A stretch of DNA of 18,962 bases, taken from positions 1 through 18,962 of the forward strand of contig CALCBL010000111.1 of assembly GCA_937897495.1 (NCBI GenBank). The letters run 5' to 3'. Below are positions 1-10,048 of this stretch, piece after piece. Origin of the DNA: an uncultured Burkholderiales bacterium (lineage in GTDB: Bacteria; Pseudomonadota; Gammaproteobacteria; Burkholderiales; Burkholderiaceae_C). The stretch's first letter is position 1, and each line of letters opens with the position of its first letter. The notes under the pieces were generated by a model. That model worked only from the letters and a program-made list of their open reading frames with translations. It was not told the origin of the DNA and made no database searches. The translations under genes were made by a program, and so were the position numbers.

Positions 1-1027
1 CTCCGCCCGTAATTTCGTTGCGCAGTTCATCGAGCGTGTAACCCACAGCCAATTTGGCGGCCACTTTGGCAATGGGGAAGCCCGTGGCTTTGGAAGCCAA
101 GGCTGAAGAACGTGACACACGCGGGTTCATTTCAATGACGACCATTCGGCCGTCTTTGGGATTGATGGAGAACTGCACGTTAGAGCCGCCCGTGTCGACA
201 CCAATTTCACGCAAAACAGCCAAGCTGGCATTGCGCATGATTTGGTATTCTTTGTCGGTGAGGGTTTGCGCAGGCGCTACCGTGATGGAGTCGCCGGTGT
301 GCACGCCCATCGGGTCTAAGTTTTCGATAGAGCAGATGATGATGCAGTTGTCCGCCTTGTCGCGCACCACTTCCATCTCGTATTCTTTCCAACCTAACAA
401 TGACTCTTCAATGAGCAATTCATTGGTGGGAGAGGCTTCTAAACCACGTTTGCAAATGGTCTCAAACTCTTCAGGGTTGTAGGCAATGCCGCCACCCGTG
501 CCGCCCAGCGTGAAGCTAGGACGAATGACTGTGGGGAAGCCCACAGTGCGCTGTACATCCCAAGCGTCTTCCATGCTGTGGGCAATGCCCGAGCGCGCAG
601 AACCCAGACCAATTTTGGTCATGGCGTCTTTGAACTTCAAGCGGTCTTCGGCTTTGTCGATGGCTTCGGGTGTAGCGCCAATGAGTTCGACTTTGTATTT
701 GTCGAGTACACCGTTGTGCCACAAATCGAGCGCGCAGTTGAGCGCGGTTTGGCCGCCCATGGTGGGCAGGATGGCATCGGGGCGTTCTTTGGCTATGATC
801 TTTTCAACCGTTTGCCAAGTGATGGGTTCGATGTAAGTGACGTCTGCGGTGGCAGGGTCGGTCATGATCGTGGCGGGGTTGCTGTTGATCAAGATGACTT
901 TGTAGCCCTCTTCGCGCAAAGCTTTACAAGCTTGCACGCCAGAGTAATCGAACTCACAGGCCTGGCCAATGATGATGGGGCCAGCGCCAATGATGAGGAT
1001 GCTTTTGAGGTCGGTGCGCTTTGGCAT
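1..1027 (-). CDS. carB: Carbamoyl-phosphate synthase large subunit, N-terminal part (cut by window edge)
   Basis: Large synthetase subunit that makes carbamoyl phosphate from bicarbonate, ATP and ammonia channelled from CarA; the product enters pyrimidine and arginine synthesis in the cytoplasm. The reading frame opens with [20 protein letters not shown] and runs without a stop to the window edge, giving 342 residues of a protein that is about 1,070 residues in this family. The visible part covers the pre-ATP-grasp region ([21 protein letters not shown]) and most of the first ATP-grasp, carboxyphosphate-forming domain ([33 protein letters not shown]). The ATG lies one base after the carA stop (TAA-A-ATG), and GGAG about 10 bases upstream, inside the end of carA, can serve as ribosome binding site, so the pair is translationally coupled. 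The second half of the protein lies outside the window. Confidence 0.97.
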   Translation of the reverse strand, partial: MPKRTDLKSILIIGAGPIIIGQACEFDYSGVQACKALREEGYKVILINSNPATIMTDPATADVTYIEPITWQTVEKIIAKERPDAILPTMGGQTALNCALDLWHNGVLDKYKVELIGATPEAIDKAEDRLKFKDAMTKIGLGSARSGIAHSMEDAWDVQRTVGFPTVIRPSFTLGGTGGGIAYNPEEFETICKRGLEASPTNELLIEESLLGWKEYEMEVVRDKADNCIIICSIENLDPMGVHTGDSITVAPAQTLTDKEYQIMRNASLAVLREIGVDTGGSNVQFSINPKDGRMVVIEMNPRVSRSSALASKATGFPIAKVAAKLAVGYTLDELRNEITGG

Positions 1028-1028
1028 T

Positions 1029-2192
1029 TTAATTTTTCTCCATCAGGTTGATGAAGCGATCAAAGAGATAGGCAATGTCGTGAGGGCCCGGAGAGGCCTC
1101 GGGGTGACCTTGGAAACAAAACGCAGGCTTGTCAGTACGGGCCAAGCCTTGCAAGGTGCCGTCAAACAAAGACACGTGCGTGGCGCGCAGGTTGGCGGGT
1201 AAGGTTTTTTCATCCACCGCAAAACCGTGGTTTTGGCTGGTGATGGACACGCGGCCTGAGTCGAGGTCTTTGACCGGGTGATTGGCACCGTGGTGACCAA
1301 ACTTCATTTTGAAAGTTTTGGCACCGCTGGCCAAGGCCATGATTTGGTGACCCAAGCAAATACCAAATGTGGGAATACCGGTTTCAATGAGTTCTTGTGC
1401 AGCTTGAATGGCGTAATCGCAGGGCTCTGGATCGCCAGGGCCATTGGACAAGAAGATGCCGTTGGGTTTGTGCTTGAGCACTTCGGCGGCGGGCGTTTTG
1501 GCTGGTACCACCGTGACTTTGCAGCCGCGTTCGGCCAGCATGCGCAAGATGTTTTTCTTCACGCCAAAGTCGTAAGCCACCACATGAAAACGAGGTGCTG
1601 TTTGTTGGCCATAGCCACTGCCCAGTTGCCACTCAGACTCGGCCCAGGCATAGGAAGATGAGACAGATACTTTTTGGGCCAAATCCAAACCGGCCATGGC
1701 AGGCGCAGACTGCGCGGCTTTGACAGCATTGGCTTTGAGTTCGGGCGTGACCGCCTGGCCGGCAGCCAAGGCCACAATGGCACCGTTTTGGGCGCCCTTG
1801 CTTCTTAAGAGGCGAGTCAGTTGGCGGGTGTCAATGTTGGCAATGGCCACTGTGCCACTGCGTGACAAGTAAGCCGAAAGCGTTTCTGTTGAACGGAAAT
1901 TGCTGGCAACCATGGGCAGATCTTTGATGATCAAGCCAGCAGCATGGACTTTGTCAGACTCGACATCCTCTGGGTTGACGCCATAGTTGCCGATGTGCGG
2001 GTAAGTGAGGGTGACGATCTGCTGACAATAGCTAGGGTCAGTGAGGATTTCTTGATAGCCTGTGAGGGAGGTGTTAAACACCACCTCGCCAACAGTAGAG
2101 CCAGAGGCTCCGATCGAGTTGCCGACAAAGACCGTGCCGTCTGCAAGCGCCAAAATGGCTGAGGGGAAGGTTCCCTGAAGAGACAAAAGCAC
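1029..2192 (-). CDS. carA: Carbamoyl-phosphate synthase small (glutaminase) subunit
   Basis: Glutamine amidotransferase subunit that hydrolyses glutamine and passes ammonia to CarB. I place the start at the GTG at 2192, giving 387 residues, because GGAG sits 6 bases upstream and the protein then begins [20 protein letters not shown], close to where the family begins. The open frame extends to a TTG at 2234, which has no such site and would add 14 unconserved residues. The N-terminal CPSase domain shows [20 protein letters not shown]. The C-terminal class I amidotransferase domain has the nucleophile Cys279 in FGICLGHQ and the His363/Glu365 pair in [13 protein letters not shown], so the triad is intact. 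It follows the RNA methyltransferase gene after a roughly 200-base gap with a promoter candidate, so carAB is probably its own transcription unit. Confidence 0.97.
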   Translation of the reverse strand: MLLSLQGTFPSAILALADGTVFVGNSIGASGSTVGEVVFNTSLTGYQEILTDPSYCQQIVTLTYPHIGNYGVNPEDVESDKVHAAGLIIKDLPMVASNFRSTETLSAYLSRSGTVAIANIDTRQLTRLLRSKGAQNGAIVALAAGQAVTPELKANAVKAAQSAPAMAGLDLAQKVSVSSSYAWAESEWQLGSGYGQQTAPRFHVVAYDFGVKKNILRMLAERGCKVTVVPAKTPAAEVLKHKPNGIFLSNGPGDPEPCDYAIQAAQELIETGIPTFGICLGHQIMALASGAKTFKMKFGHHGANHPVKDLDSGRVSITSQNHGFAVDEKTLPANLRATHVSLFDGTLQGLARTDKPAFCFQGHPEASPGPHDIAYLFDRFINLMEKN

Positions 2193-2327
2193 TGGGTTCT
2201 CCGGTATGGTTCGGGTACGCCCCAGCACGCTCAAGATTCACCCTAGAAGGCTGTCTTTTTGGCTGCTTTTGAAGGGAAATGGCTTGTTGTGAGCGGGTGC
2301 GTACAGGTTGATGCGGGAAAGCCTCTC

Positions 2328-2333
2328 ATTATA
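2328..2333 (-). promoter_or_regulatory. Candidate -10 element of the carAB promoter
   Basis: A perfect TATAAT lies on the minus strand in the gap between the RNA methyltransferase gene and carA. At 16-18 base spacing the upstream sequence gives only a poor -35 match (for example TCGGTC), so an activator or a weak promoter is possible. Transcription would start near 2321 and leave a leader of about 130 bases before the GTG at 2192. I found no intrinsic attenuator in that leader. The match is short, so the call rests on position as much as on sequence. Confidence 0.5.
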
Positions 2334-2365
2334 GCCGTGACTCTCAGCTTGACCGAGACGCATGT

Positions 2366-2382
2366 CACTGATTTTTTCAGTG
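2366..2382. repeat. Inverted repeat upstream of the carA promoter
   Basis: CACTGA and TCAGTG form a perfect 6-bp inverted repeat around five T residues, just after the stop of the RNA methyltransferase gene and next to a GGCCGGCC palindrome at 2382-2389. No T-run follows on either strand, so it is not a typical intrinsic terminator. It sits about 45-60 bases upstream of the inferred carA transcription start and could be a weak terminator stem, an operator, or chance. Confidence 0.3.
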
Positions 2383-2391
2383 GCCGGCCTT

Positions 2392-3162
2392 TCACATTGA
2401 GGTGGCACTGGCGTGAAGGCAAATGGCCGCAGCCGTGGCCACATTCAAAGATTCCTCACCGCCTGGTTGAGAAATTCTGATTTTTTGGGTCACCAGAGCC
2501 ATGATTTCGGCTGAAACGCCCTGCCCTTCATGCCCCATCACCCAAGCACACTTCTGAGTCAACCCACCCTGTTTGAGCAATTCGTGCAAATACGGGCCCT
2601 CGTGCACGTCAGTGCCAAGCAAAGGCATCTTGAGAGATTGAAGATTCTCTGCACTGGCTGACTCAATCAATTGCAAGCCGAAATGCGCGCCCATACCGGC
2701 ACGCAATACTTTGGTCGACCACAAGCCGGCCGTGCCCTTAATGGCCACCACCTGCTTGAAACCAAAAGCAGAAGCGCTGCGCAAAATGGCGCCTACGTTG
2801 CCAGCATCTTGAAGCCGGTCTAACACCACTGTGGCGGCATGAGGGTCTAACTCAGGCGGCTCAGGCAGCGTCAACAAGAAACCCATTTTGGCGGGAGATT
2901 CAAGTGCACTTAAACCTGCAAACAAATCATCAGGCACCGTCCAAACTTCATTCGCACATTGCGACCACTCAAACTCTGAGGCTTGCCAAATGGACTCTGT
3001 GAAGATGGCCAATTCGGGCTTGAAGCCTCGCGCCAGTGCAGCACGGCACAGATGGTCGCCTTCCAACCAGACCCACCCCAGCTTGCGATACGCCTGCGAG
3101 TCTTGGGCCAAACGGCGAATGGTTTTCAGCCGAGGATTGTCTTTGGAGGTGATCAGTTTCAT
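2392..3162 (-). CDS. TrmH/SpoU-family RNA 2'-O-methyltransferase
   Basis: Predicted S-adenosylmethionine-dependent methyltransferase acting on the ribose 2'-OH of an rRNA or tRNA nucleotide. With the ATG at 3162 the protein has 256 residues. The N-terminal part (about 1-100, opening [20 protein letters not shown]) resembles the substrate-binding domain of RlmB/TsnR-like members. The SPOUT catalytic domain shows motif 1 around Asn122 and Arg128 ([16 protein letters not shown]), motif 2 at 209-216 (MGHEGQGV) and motif 3 at 232-250 ([15 protein letters not shown]), the trefoil-knot cofactor site. Its start overlaps the rnhB stop as ATGA, so it is the last gene of the long envelope series. The exact RNA target cannot be read from the sequence. 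The frame extends upstream to 3234, but that would lie inside rnhB and add unconserved residues. Confidence 0.9.
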   Translation of the reverse strand: MKLITSKDNPRLKTIRRLAQDSQAYRKLGWVWLEGDHLCRAALARGFKPELAIFTESIWQASEFEWSQCANEVWTVPDDLFAGLSALESPAKMGFLLTLPEPPELDPHAATVVLDRLQDAGNVGAILRSASAFGFKQVVAIKGTAGLWSTKVLRAGMGAHFGLQLIESASAENLQSLKMPLLGTDVHEGPYLHELLKQGGLTQKCAWVMGHEGQGVSAEIMALVTQKIRISQPGGEESLNVATAAAICLHASATSM

Positions 3163-3791
3163 GATTTTTGGGCCGCCAAGATGGCCTGCGTTACTGGCGC
3201 AAAAGTTTGACGGTGAAACGGTGTGGCACCCCAAGTTTGCAAAGCCTTCAGGTGAATCGCTGTGCCATAACCTTTGTGAGCATCAAACCCATAGGCCGGA
3301 TACTGCCGATGCATTTCATCGCACATTCGATCGCGATGTACTTTGGCCAGAATAGAGGCAGCGGAAATTTCTTGAATTTTTTCATCGCCCTTCACAATGG
3401 CCTCTGCGCGCACATCCAAGATGGGCAAGCGGTTGCCATCCACATAGACCAGCGTGGGCTTTAAGCGCAAAGCTTCTACGGCTCTTTGCATGGCCAACAT
3501 CGTGGCTTGCAAAATATTCAAGCGATCGATTTCTTCTACGCTGGCTTCTGCAATGGCAAAGCACAAAGCCTTGGCACGAATTTCGTCGAACAAACGCTCG
3601 CGGGTTTTGGCCGATAATTTTTTGGAGTCTGCCAAACCTTTGATCGGCTTGAGATCGTCCAAGATGACCGCAGCGGCCACCACCGGACCGGCCAACGGGC
3701 CTCGCCCAGCCTCATCCACACCCGCCAGCAAACCAGGCGTGTCCCAGGCCAAGCTGACCTGTTCAGGTGTAAACAAGCGTTTGGATCGCAT
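3159..3791 (-). CDS. rnhB: Ribonuclease HII
   Basis: Cytoplasmic endonuclease that cuts the RNA strand of RNA-DNA hybrids and starts removal of single ribonucleotides misinserted in DNA. With the ATG at 3791 it has 210 residues, usual for the family. The metal-binding acidic residues are present: Asp26 and Glu27 in [15 protein letters not shown], Asp118 in LVYVDGN, and Asp136 in [17 protein letters not shown]. The C-terminal family block ([17 protein letters not shown]) is also intact. The start lies inside lpxB, overlapping its last 29 bases, without a visible Shine-Dalgarno sequence, which suggests coupled translation. Upstream in-frame starts reach 3842 but add residues with no family likeness. 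lpxA-lpxB-rnhB is a standard proteobacterial order. Confidence 0.95.
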   Translation of the reverse strand: MRSKRLFTPEQVSLAWDTPGLLAGVDEAGRGPLAGPVVAAAVILDDLKPIKGLADSKKLSAKTRERLFDEIRAKALCFAIAEASVEEIDRLNILQATMLAMQRAVEALRLKPTLVYVDGNRLPILDVRAEAIVKGDEKIQEISAASILAKVHRDRMCDEMHRQYPAYGFDAHKGYGTAIHLKALQTWGATPFHRQTFAPVTQAILAAQKS

Positions 3792-4941
3792 CGGCTGCCA
3801 ATGTGGGCGTATCACGCAGCAAGGACTGGTGCATGGTTTCAAAACGACTGGCCAAGGCCTGGGCCTTCTCGGGAGAACGCAACCAATCCAAAACAGCCAC
3901 AGCCATATTCTCTGGCGTGGCTTGATCTTGTAAAAGTTCAGGCACGCAAAACTCTTGCGCCAAGATGTTGGGCAGGCCCACCCATGGCTGAAGTTTTTTG
4001 CGCTTCATCATTTGCCAGCTGATCCAGTTCATGTTGTAAGCAATGACCATGGGCTTTTTAAACAGTGCCGCTTCGAGTGTGGCCGTGCCACTGGCAATGA
4101 GTGTGACATCGCAAGCCGCCAATGCCGCATGCGATTGCCCCTTCAAAATTTGAACATGTGTGGCGCCCACCTTGTCGCGAATGCGTTCGATGCGCGATTG
4201 CATGGCAGGCATGGCGGGCAACACGAATTGCAATTTCGGTTGTTGCTGACTTAGCAACATGGCCGTTTTCAAAAACCGTTCGGCCAAATAGGTAATTTCT
4301 GATTCGCGACTTCCCGGAAGCAATGCCACCACCGGCCTGTCTGCTTCCAACTTCAATTCTTGCCGCGCTTTGAGCGTATCAACATGCATGGGAATGGCTT
4401 GCGCCAAAGGGTGTCCTACATAAGTGGCTGAAATGCCGTGAGCATGCAGCAATTCAGTTTCAAAGGGGAAAATGCACAACACATGGTCCACACTTTGTTT
4501 GATTTTCTCAATGCGCTCCGCGCGCCAGGCCCAAATAGAAGGACACACAAAATGCACAGTCGGAATGCCAGCTTGCTTTAAGTCGCGCTCCAAGTCGAGG
4601 TTGAAATCGGGTGCGTCTACACCCACAAAAACCTGGGGCGGTTTGGCCAACAATTGTGCTTTGAGTTGATTGCGAATGCCTACAATTTCTCGGTAGTGCC
4701 GCAATACCTCGACATAACCACGCACGGCCAATTTGTCTGAAGGCCATAACGCGTTAAAGCCTTGGGCTTGCATGCGAGGCCCGCCAATGCCATACAAATT
4801 GGCTTTGGGCCATTTCGCGCAAATGCCCTGCATCATTAAACCTGCTAACAAATCGCCTGAAGTTTCACCAGCCACCATGGCCATGGAAAAAGCCCCATCA
4901 GGGGCTTTGGACAGCGAAGATATGCCAGGCGCTTGCACCAC
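3763..4941 (-). CDS. lpxB: Lipid-A-disaccharide synthase
   Basis: GT19 glycosyltransferase that joins UDP-2,3-diacylglucosamine and 2,3-diacylglucosamine-1-phosphate to form the lipid A disaccharide on the inner face of the cytoplasmic membrane. The 392-residue protein shows the N-terminal [13 protein letters not shown] loop at about 22-34, TYVGHPLA, the [10 protein letters not shown] block and the C-terminal donor-binding signature [19 protein letters not shown]. The reading frame begins with GTG directly after the lpxA stop (TAA-GTG-GTG), with no spacer; the second GTG is equally possible. The N-terminus is about ten residues longer than in E. coli, so a later start is not excluded, although none has a better ribosome binding site. 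Its end overlaps rnhB. Confidence 0.96.
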   Translation of the reverse strand: MVQAPGISSLSKAPDGAFSMAMVAGETSGDLLAGLMMQGICAKWPKANLYGIGGPRMQAQGFNALWPSDKLAVRGYVEVLRHYREIVGIRNQLKAQLLAKPPQVFVGVDAPDFNLDLERDLKQAGIPTVHFVCPSIWAWRAERIEKIKQSVDHVLCIFPFETELLHAHGISATYVGHPLAQAIPMHVDTLKARQELKLEADRPVVALLPGSRESEITYLAERFLKTAMLLSQQQPKLQFVLPAMPAMQSRIERIRDKVGATHVQILKGQSHAALAACDVTLIASGTATLEAALFKKPMVIAYNMNWISWQMMKRKKLQPWVGLPNILAQEFCVPELLQDQATPENMAVAVLDWLRSPEKAQALASRFETMHQSLLRDTPTLAADAIQTLVYT

Positions 4942-5745
4942 TTATCTCACAATGCCGCGGTCTGGGGATGTGCCTTGCAAGAAGCCGATCATCATGTCGA
5001 CATCGCTCTTGGCTTCTGGGTACTTTTGCGTCAGCAACTCAATTTCAGTTTGGGCCTGAGCCAGTGTGAGTTGCTGACGGTACAAGCTTTTGTACATGGC
5101 CTTGACTGCTGAAATTCTTTCAGGCGTGAAGCCGCGCCTTCTCAGGCCTTCAAAGTTCATCGATCTTGGCTGTGCTGGCTGACCTTGGGCCATGACAAAG
5201 GGCGGTAAATCGGCAAACAACAAAGAATGCATGGCGGTGAAACTGTGCGCACCCAAACGACAGAACTGATGGACCACCGTGAAGCCGCCCAAAATAACCC
5301 AGTCGTCTACGTGCACATGGCCCGCCAGTTGCGAACTGTTGGCAAAAATAGTGTGGTTGCCCACCTTGCAATCGTGCGCCAAATGGACGTAGGCCATGAT
5401 CCAGTTGTCGTTGCCCAACTGGGTGACACCCGTGTCGCCAGGCGAGCCAATGTTGAACGTACAAAACTCGCGGATGGTGTTGCGCTCGCCAATGACCAAC
5501 TCACAGGGCTCGCCGGCATATTTTTTATCTTGCGGCACTGCACCTAAAGAGTTGAACTGAAATATTTTGTTGTCTTTGCCAATGGTGGTGTGGCCTTCAA
5601 TGACACAGTGGCTGCCCACCGAGGTTCCCGCATCAATGCGAACATGAGGGCCAATGACCGTGTAAGGCCCCACCGTGACACTGCTGTCTAACTGAGCAGC
5701 AGAATCAACAAGGGCCGTGGCGTGAATACGAGACTGCGTCGTCAT
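4942..5745 (-). CDS. lpxA: Acyl-ACP--UDP-N-acetylglucosamine O-acyltransferase
   Basis: First enzyme of lipid A synthesis, transferring a 3-hydroxyacyl chain from acyl carrier protein to UDP-GlcNAc. With the ATG at 5745, 11 bases after the fabZ stop, it has 267 residues. The left-handed beta-helix hexapeptide repeats run from about residue 8 to 190, and the catalytic base is His124 in HLAHDC, with His143 and His159 matching the E. coli substrate-binding histidines 144 and 160. The C-terminal helical region includes [11 protein letters not shown]. By that alignment the position equal to E. coli Gly173, which sets acyl length, is Met172, as in C10-selective Pseudomonas LpxA. The frame is open to 5781 inside fabZ, but the extra residues are not family-like. 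No clear Shine-Dalgarno sequence precedes the start. Confidence 0.96.
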   Translation of the reverse strand: MTTQSRIHATALVDSAAQLDSSVTVGPYTVIGPHVRIDAGTSVGSHCVIEGHTTIGKDNKIFQFNSLGAVPQDKKYAGEPCELVIGERNTIREFCTFNIGSPGDTGVTQLGNDNWIMAYVHLAHDCKVGNHTIFANSSQLAGHVHVDDWVILGGFTVVHQFCRLGAHSFTAMHSLLFADLPPFVMAQGQPAQPRSMNFEGLRRRGFTPERISAVKAMYKSLYRQQLTLAQAQTEIELLTQKYPEAKSDVDMMIGFLQGTSPDRGIVR

Positions 5746-5756
5746 AGTCTTGATTG

Positions 5757-6197
5757 TTAAGCCACTTTGCGCATGGTGCACATGAGTTCGGCTTCCACCG
5801 CAATTTCTTCGCCTACTTTGGCGCGCGCCTTGAACTTGAAAACACCTGCTTTCATGCGATCGAGTTCAACTTCCAAAATGAGTTGATCGCCTGGCTCTAC
5901 TGGCCGCTTGAACCTGGCACCGTCAATGCCTGCAAAGTAATACACGGTGTTTTCGTCGGGCGTCTCGCCCATGGTATCGAAAGCCAACAATGCCGCCGCC
6001 TGCGCCAATGCCTCTAGCATCAACACGCCGGGCATGACCGGGCGCGATGGAAAATGTCCGGAGAAATAAGGCTCGTTGACGGAGACATTTTTCAGGGCTT
6101 TGATGCGCACACCCTTTTCAATTTCAAGCACGCGGTCAACCAACAAAATTGGAAAACGATGTGGCAATTGTTTGAGAATTTGGTAGATGTCCATCAT
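5757..6197 (-). CDS. fabZ: 3-hydroxyacyl-[acyl-carrier-protein] dehydratase FabZ
   Basis: Hot-dog fold dehydratase of fatty acid elongation; it competes with LpxA and LpxD for 3-hydroxyacyl-ACP, which explains its place between their genes. The 146-residue product has the [11 protein letters not shown] block at 13-23, the catalytic His48 in [13 protein letters not shown], and the catalytic Glu62 in LMLEALAQ on the following helix. Two adjacent ATG codons (6197 and 6194) are possible starts; the first overlaps the lpxD stop as ATGA, the second as TGATG. AGGA about 9 bases upstream of the first ATG is the only fair ribosome binding site in the envelope block. Length and motifs are ordinary for the family. 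Confidence 0.97.
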   Translation of the reverse strand: MMDIYQILKQLPHRFPILLVDRVLEIEKGVRIKALKNVSVNEPYFSGHFPSRPVMPGVLMLEALAQAAALLAFDTMGETPDENTVYYFAGIDGARFKRPVEPGDQLILEVELDRMKAGVFKFKARAKVGEEIAVEAELMCTMRKVA

Positions 6198-7189
6198 GAT
6201 TTGTTGTCCTGAAATGGTGGCTGAAGGAGTTGAGCCTCCAAGGATTTAATTCGATCGCGCAACTTGTGCAGTTGCTTCAAGCTGGCGGCATTCTTTTCCC
6301 ATGTGGCATTGTCGTCGATGGGGAACAGGCCTGTGTAATTGCCAGCTTGTGAAATAGAACGCGTGACAACAGTGGCCGCAGAAATATGCACGCCATCTGC
6401 CAAAGTGAGGTGTCCCAAAACAATGGCCCCGCCACCCAGCGTGCAATGGGCGCCAATGCGCGCACTGCCCGCCACACCCACACAACCCGCCATGGCAGTG
6501 TGTTTGCCAATGTGCACGTTGTGGCCGATTTGAATGAGGTTGTCTAGTTTGACGCCGTCTTCAATGAGGGTGTCTTGCAAGGCGCCCCGGTCGATGCATG
6601 TGTTGGCGCCAATCTCTACATCGTTGCCAATTTTCACAGCGCCGAGTTGTTCAATTTTTTCCCACGTACCTTGGTGCGGGGCAAAGCCAAACCCATCAGC
6701 ACCTATCACGACCCCTGAGTGAACAATGCAGCGCTCGCCAATTTCGCAAGCCTCACCCAAAGTCACTCTCGATTTCAATTGAGAATGGGCGCCCACCTTG
6801 GCACCCCGCTCGACCACACACAGAGGGCCGATGATGGCTGTGTCGGCAATGTGGGCCTCAGGGTCGACCACAGCACTGGGGTGAATTCGGGCACGCCCAG
6901 CAGGTGTGGTTTGCTTTTTCCAAAATTGCGTGAGTTTGGCGAAGTAGTGATAGGGGTCTTCGGTCACGATGCAAGCACCGCGCGTGATTGCCAATTCTTT
7001 GAATTGCGGCGTGACAATGACACAAGCCGCAAGAGATTGCGTTAAGTGCATTTGGTACTTGGGGTGACTGAGAAAACTCAAGTCAGCCGGGCCCGCGGTT
7101 TCAAGCGGGGCCAGTTTTTCAATGGGGGTTTGTGGACTGCCTTGAAGGCTGCCGCCTAGAGCCTTAACGATGTCGCCAAGAAGCAGCAC
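6194..7189 (-). CDS. lpxD: UDP-3-O-acylglucosamine N-acyltransferase
   Basis: Third step of lipid A synthesis: N-acylation of UDP-3-O-acylglucosamine with 3-hydroxyacyl-ACP. The 331-residue protein has the N-terminal uridine-binding domain (about 1-100), a hexapeptide-repeat beta-helix (about 101-280) and a C-terminal helix (about 295-325). The catalytic histidine is His223 in [17 protein letters not shown], matching E. coli His239, and GADGFGFA at 163-170 is the usual family block. The start is GTG at 7189 (protein [14 protein letters not shown] after the initiator), which fits the family N-terminus; no ATG in frame lies upstream before the skp stop, and there is no strong ribosome binding site. 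It follows skp after 31 bases and overlaps fabZ. Confidence 0.96.
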   Translation of the reverse strand: MLLLGDIVKALGGSLQGSPQTPIEKLAPLETAGPADLSFLSHPKYQMHLTQSLAACVIVTPQFKELAITRGACIVTEDPYHYFAKLTQFWKKQTTPAGRARIHPSAVVDPEAHIADTAIIGPLCVVERGAKVGAHSQLKSRVTLGEACEIGERCIVHSGVVIGADGFGFAPHQGTWEKIEQLGAVKIGNDVEIGANTCIDRGALQDTLIEDGVKLDNLIQIGHNVHIGKHTAMAGCVGVAGSARIGAHCTLGGGAIVLGHLTLADGVHISAATVVTRSISQAGNYTGLFPIDDNATWEKNAASLKQLHKLRDRIKSLEAQLLQPPFQDNKS

Positions 7190-7220
7190 AACACGAGTCC
7201 ATTTCTCTCGGTGCGGGCGC

Positions 7221-7739
7221 TTATTTGCCAGCCGTGGCGTTGAGAGACTTGATGACCTTGTCAGTGATGTCGTGCTTGGGGTTGATGTAGACAGCTTCTT
7301 GGAAAATAACGTCGTACTTTTCAGCTTCAGCCACCACTTTCACGGCTCGGTTTGCACGTTCAATGACCACTTGTTGTTCTTCATTTTTGCGCGTGTTCAG
7401 GTCTTCTTGAAATTCACGGCGCTTGCGTTGAAACTCGCGGTCTTGGTCCATGAGTTGCTTTTGACGTGTGTTGCGCTGTGTTTCAGACAGTGTGGGCGCT
7501 TCACGCTCAAACTTATCAGAAGCAGTTTTGATGGTGTTACCCAAGTCGACCAAATCTTTTTCACGCTTTGAAAATTCTTGCTCCAACTTAGCCTGTGCAG
7601 TCTTGGCAGTGCTGGCCTCGCGAAAGATGCGATCTGTGTTGACAAAACCGATTTTGAATTCCTGTGCGCTGACCGCGGCCGCACCCAGTGCACCGAATGC
7701 CAACAAACAAACTTGTGAGAAATGACGAAGTGTTTTCAT
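7221..7739 (-). CDS. skp: Periplasmic chaperone Skp/OmpH
   Basis: Periplasmic holdase that shields unfolded outer-membrane proteins on their way to the BAM complex. The 172-residue precursor starts with a classical signal peptide (KTLRH, then a hydrophobic stretch to about residue 24) with a likely signal peptidase I cleavage after VSA at 25. The mature protein opens with [15 protein letters not shown], the family's first beta strand. Residues about 40-130 are a highly charged helical region rich in K, E, R and Q, expected to form the coiled-coil tentacles, and [19 protein letters not shown] closes the body domain. The ATG overlaps the bamA stop by one base (TAATG), so the chaperone is co-translated with its receptor machine. 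Confidence 0.95.
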   Translation of the reverse strand: MKTLRHFSQVCLLAFGALGAAAVSAQEFKIGFVNTDRIFREASTAKTAQAKLEQEFSKREKDLVDLGNTIKTASDKFEREAPTLSETQRNTRQKQLMDQDREFQRKRREFQEDLNTRKNEEQQVVIERANRAVKVVAEAEKYDVIFQEAVYINPKHDITDKVIKSLNATAGK

Positions 7740-10039
7740 TAAAAGGAAGTTCCGATTTGGAATTGCAATCTTTGGATTTTATCCGCAACCTGACGCTTCA
7801 TAGGCAAGGCATATGAAAAGCGCAAAGGACCCATGGGTGAAATCCAGCTTAAACCCACGCCAATAGAGGAGCGAAGTTCGTTGAGATTGATCTTTTCGTT
7901 CTCGCCAAACGCTCGGCCGACGTCGGTAAAGGCAAAAAGTCGCAAGGTGCGATCGTTGCCAGCGCCCGGAAATGGGGCCATGAGCTCGGCATTCAAAACA
8001 ATTTTCTTAGGTCCGCCCAAATACAGGCTGTTGGTGCTGTCTGAAGGCCCCAAAGTGGATTGTTGGAACCCGCGAACGCTGCCCAGGCCACCTACAAAGT
8101 AGTTTTTGAACAGCGGATAAGGCCGATTGGACAGGCCTTGACCCCAACCCAAGTCGGCATTCAAAGCCAATGTGTACTTTTTAGTTAAAGGCGTGTATTG
8201 CTGAATTTGGTAGTTGGTACGAACGTAACGGGCATCGCCGCTGGCACTCAAATCGGAGTTGAAGCGCTGCAAAATGCCTCGCGTTGGCACCAAAGCGCTG
8301 TCGCGGCCGTCCCTTGCCCAGCCAATGGTAAAGGGAAGCGAATTGCTGGTGTAACCAAATTGCTGCATGTATTCCACATAGGCATTTGGCAAGTTGTTGC
8401 CTGGGCGGATGGACGTCTGCTCTAGATTGGCACCAAAATAAACGGTGTCGATCTCGCTGAAGGGCACGCCAAAGCGCATGCCAGCACCTGAGTTGACCAA
8501 ACTGTAAGCATTCAAATCGCCCAAATAAGGCCGCGTGGTGCGATGGAAAATATCGATGGTTCGCGAAATGCCTTCTGGCGTGAAGTACGGATCGGTGGTG
8601 CTGATGACAATGGTTCTGTTGTATCTGCTGGTATTGACTTCGGTGGCCAAGTAGTTGCCCGAACCAAATGCATTTTCCTGGCGAATACCAAAGCTCAAAG
8701 CCACTTTTTCAGTGGATGAGAAACCAGCACCCAGTGAAACACTGCCCGTTGGTTTTTCGACAACATTGACGGTGAGGTCAACTTGGTCAGTGGTGGCTGG
8801 TACTTCTTGGGTTTCAATGTTGACTTCGGTAAAGAAGCCCAAGCGGTCGACACGGTCGCGCGATAACTTGATTTTGTCGCCGTCGTACCAAGCTGACTCC
8901 AGCTGGCGAAATTCGCGCCTGACCACCTCGTCGCGTGTTCGATTGTTGCCAGCCACATTGATGCGGCGAACATAGGCACGGCGTGAAGGCTCGGCAATGA
9001 GGACGAAGGTCACACGGTTGGTCAAGCGATCAATTTCGGGACGAGCATCGACACGCGCAAAAGCAAAACCAAACTTGCCAAAGTAATCGGTGAACGCTTT
9101 GTTGGTTTCGGCCACGGTTTCAGCGTTGTAAGGCTGGCCCAGGCCAATTTTGACAAGGGCTTTGAACTCGTCTTCTTTGCCCAAATAGTTGCCTTCAAGC
9201 TTGACGCCAGAGACGACAAACCGCTCGCCTTCGGTCACATTGATAGCAACCGAGATGTCTTGCTTGTCGGGTGAGATGGCCACTTGGGTTGAGTCAATTC
9301 GGAACTCTAGGAAACCACGGCTTAAATAGTAAGAGCGAAGCGCTTCCAGGTCGGCATTGAGCTTGGTCCGGGAATAACGGTCGGATTTGGTGTACCAACT
9401 TAGCCAGCCGCCTACATCCAAATTGAACTGATCCTTGAGCGTGCCTTCAGAAAAGTTTTGATTGCCCGTGATGCGAATTTCTTTGATTTTGGAAGGGCCA
9501 CCTTCAGATACTGTGAAGGTCAGCTTCACACGGTTGCGGTCTACTGGGGTGACTGTTGTGACCACCTCGGCACCATACAAGCTGCGCGTAATGTATTGAC
9601 GCTTTAATTCTTGCTCGGCTTTGTCTGCCAAGGCTTTGTCAAAGGGGCGGCCTTCAGAAATACCCACTTCTTTCAATGCCTTCTGCAAGACATCTTTGTC
9701 GAACTCTTTCAGACCCACCCATTCAACTTCTGAAATGGAGGGACGCTCTTCAACAATGACCACCAACACATCGCCTTGGGCATCCAGCCTGACATCTTTG
9801 AACAAGCCCAGCGCAAACAAAGCGCGAATGGCGGCCGCACCCGATTCATCGTTGTACATGTCGCCAACTCGGAAAGGCAAAGAAGCAAACACCGTACCGG
9901 ACTCAATGCGCTGAAGACCCTCAACGCGAATGTCCTTCAATTTGAAAGGCTCAACGGCCCACGCAGACATGCTGCTGATGGCCGCTGCAAGCAACACACA
10001 CAGGTGATGCAAGCGAAATCGATTGGGGAGAAAGTTCAT
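7739..10039 (-). CDS. bamA: Outer-membrane protein assembly factor BamA
   Basis: Essential Omp85-family insertase of outer-membrane beta-barrel proteins. The 766-residue precursor begins with a signal peptide cleaved probably after AWA at 28. Five POTRA domains fill about residues 31-430, the first starting FKLKDIRVEGLQRIESG. The rest is the 16-strand barrel, with the loop-6 VRGF motif at 655-658, the hallmark of the family, and a C-terminal Phe in LQFQIGTSF, as expected for recognition by the BAM machine. Length is usual for Betaproteobacteria. The ATG lies 9 bases after the rseP stop without a Shine-Dalgarno sequence, and skp overlaps the end by one base. rseP-bamA-skp is the conserved order. 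Confidence 0.98.
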   Translation of the reverse strand: MNFLPNRFRLHHLCVLLAAAISSMSAWAVEPFKLKDIRVEGLQRIESGTVFASLPFRVGDMYNDESGAAAIRALFALGLFKDVRLDAQGDVLVVIVEERPSISEVEWVGLKEFDKDVLQKALKEVGISEGRPFDKALADKAEQELKRQYITRSLYGAEVVTTVTPVDRNRVKLTFTVSEGGPSKIKEIRITGNQNFSEGTLKDQFNLDVGGWLSWYTKSDRYSRTKLNADLEALRSYYLSRGFLEFRIDSTQVAISPDKQDISVAINVTEGERFVVSGVKLEGNYLGKEDEFKALVKIGLGQPYNAETVAETNKAFTDYFGKFGFAFARVDARPEIDRLTNRVTFVLIAEPSRRAYVRRINVAGNNRTRDEVVRREFRQLESAWYDGDKIKLSRDRVDRLGFFTEVNIETQEVPATTDQVDLTVNVVEKPTGSVSLGAGFSSTEKVALSFGIRQENAFGSGNYLATEVNTSRYNRTIVISTTDPYFTPEGISRTIDIFHRTTRPYLGDLNAYSLVNSGAGMRFGVPFSEIDTVYFGANLEQTSIRPGNNLPNAYVEYMQQFGYTSNSLPFTIGWARDGRDSALVPTRGILQRFNSDLSASGDARYVRTNYQIQQYTPLTKKYTLALNADLGWGQGLSNRPYPLFKNYFVGGLGSVRGFQQSTLGPSDSTNSLYLGGPKKIVLNAELMAPFPGAGNDRTLRLFAFTDVGRAFGENEKINLNELRSSIGVGLSWISPMGPLRFSYALPMKRQVADKIQRLQFQIGTSF

Positions 10040-10048
10040 GCGTTTGAA

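Noticed and set aside
578..1051. 157-residue plus-strand frame opposite carB and carA.
   Set aside because: It is antisense to well-recognised CarB and CarA coding sequence and has no family likeness; it is a shadow of GC-rich codon structure.
2243..2329. Short minus-strand frame (ATG at 2329, stop TAG near 2243) as a carA leader peptide.
   Set aside because: Its ATG lies inside the inferred -10 box, so it would not be transcribed from that promoter, and it has no ribosome binding site or run of regulatory codons.
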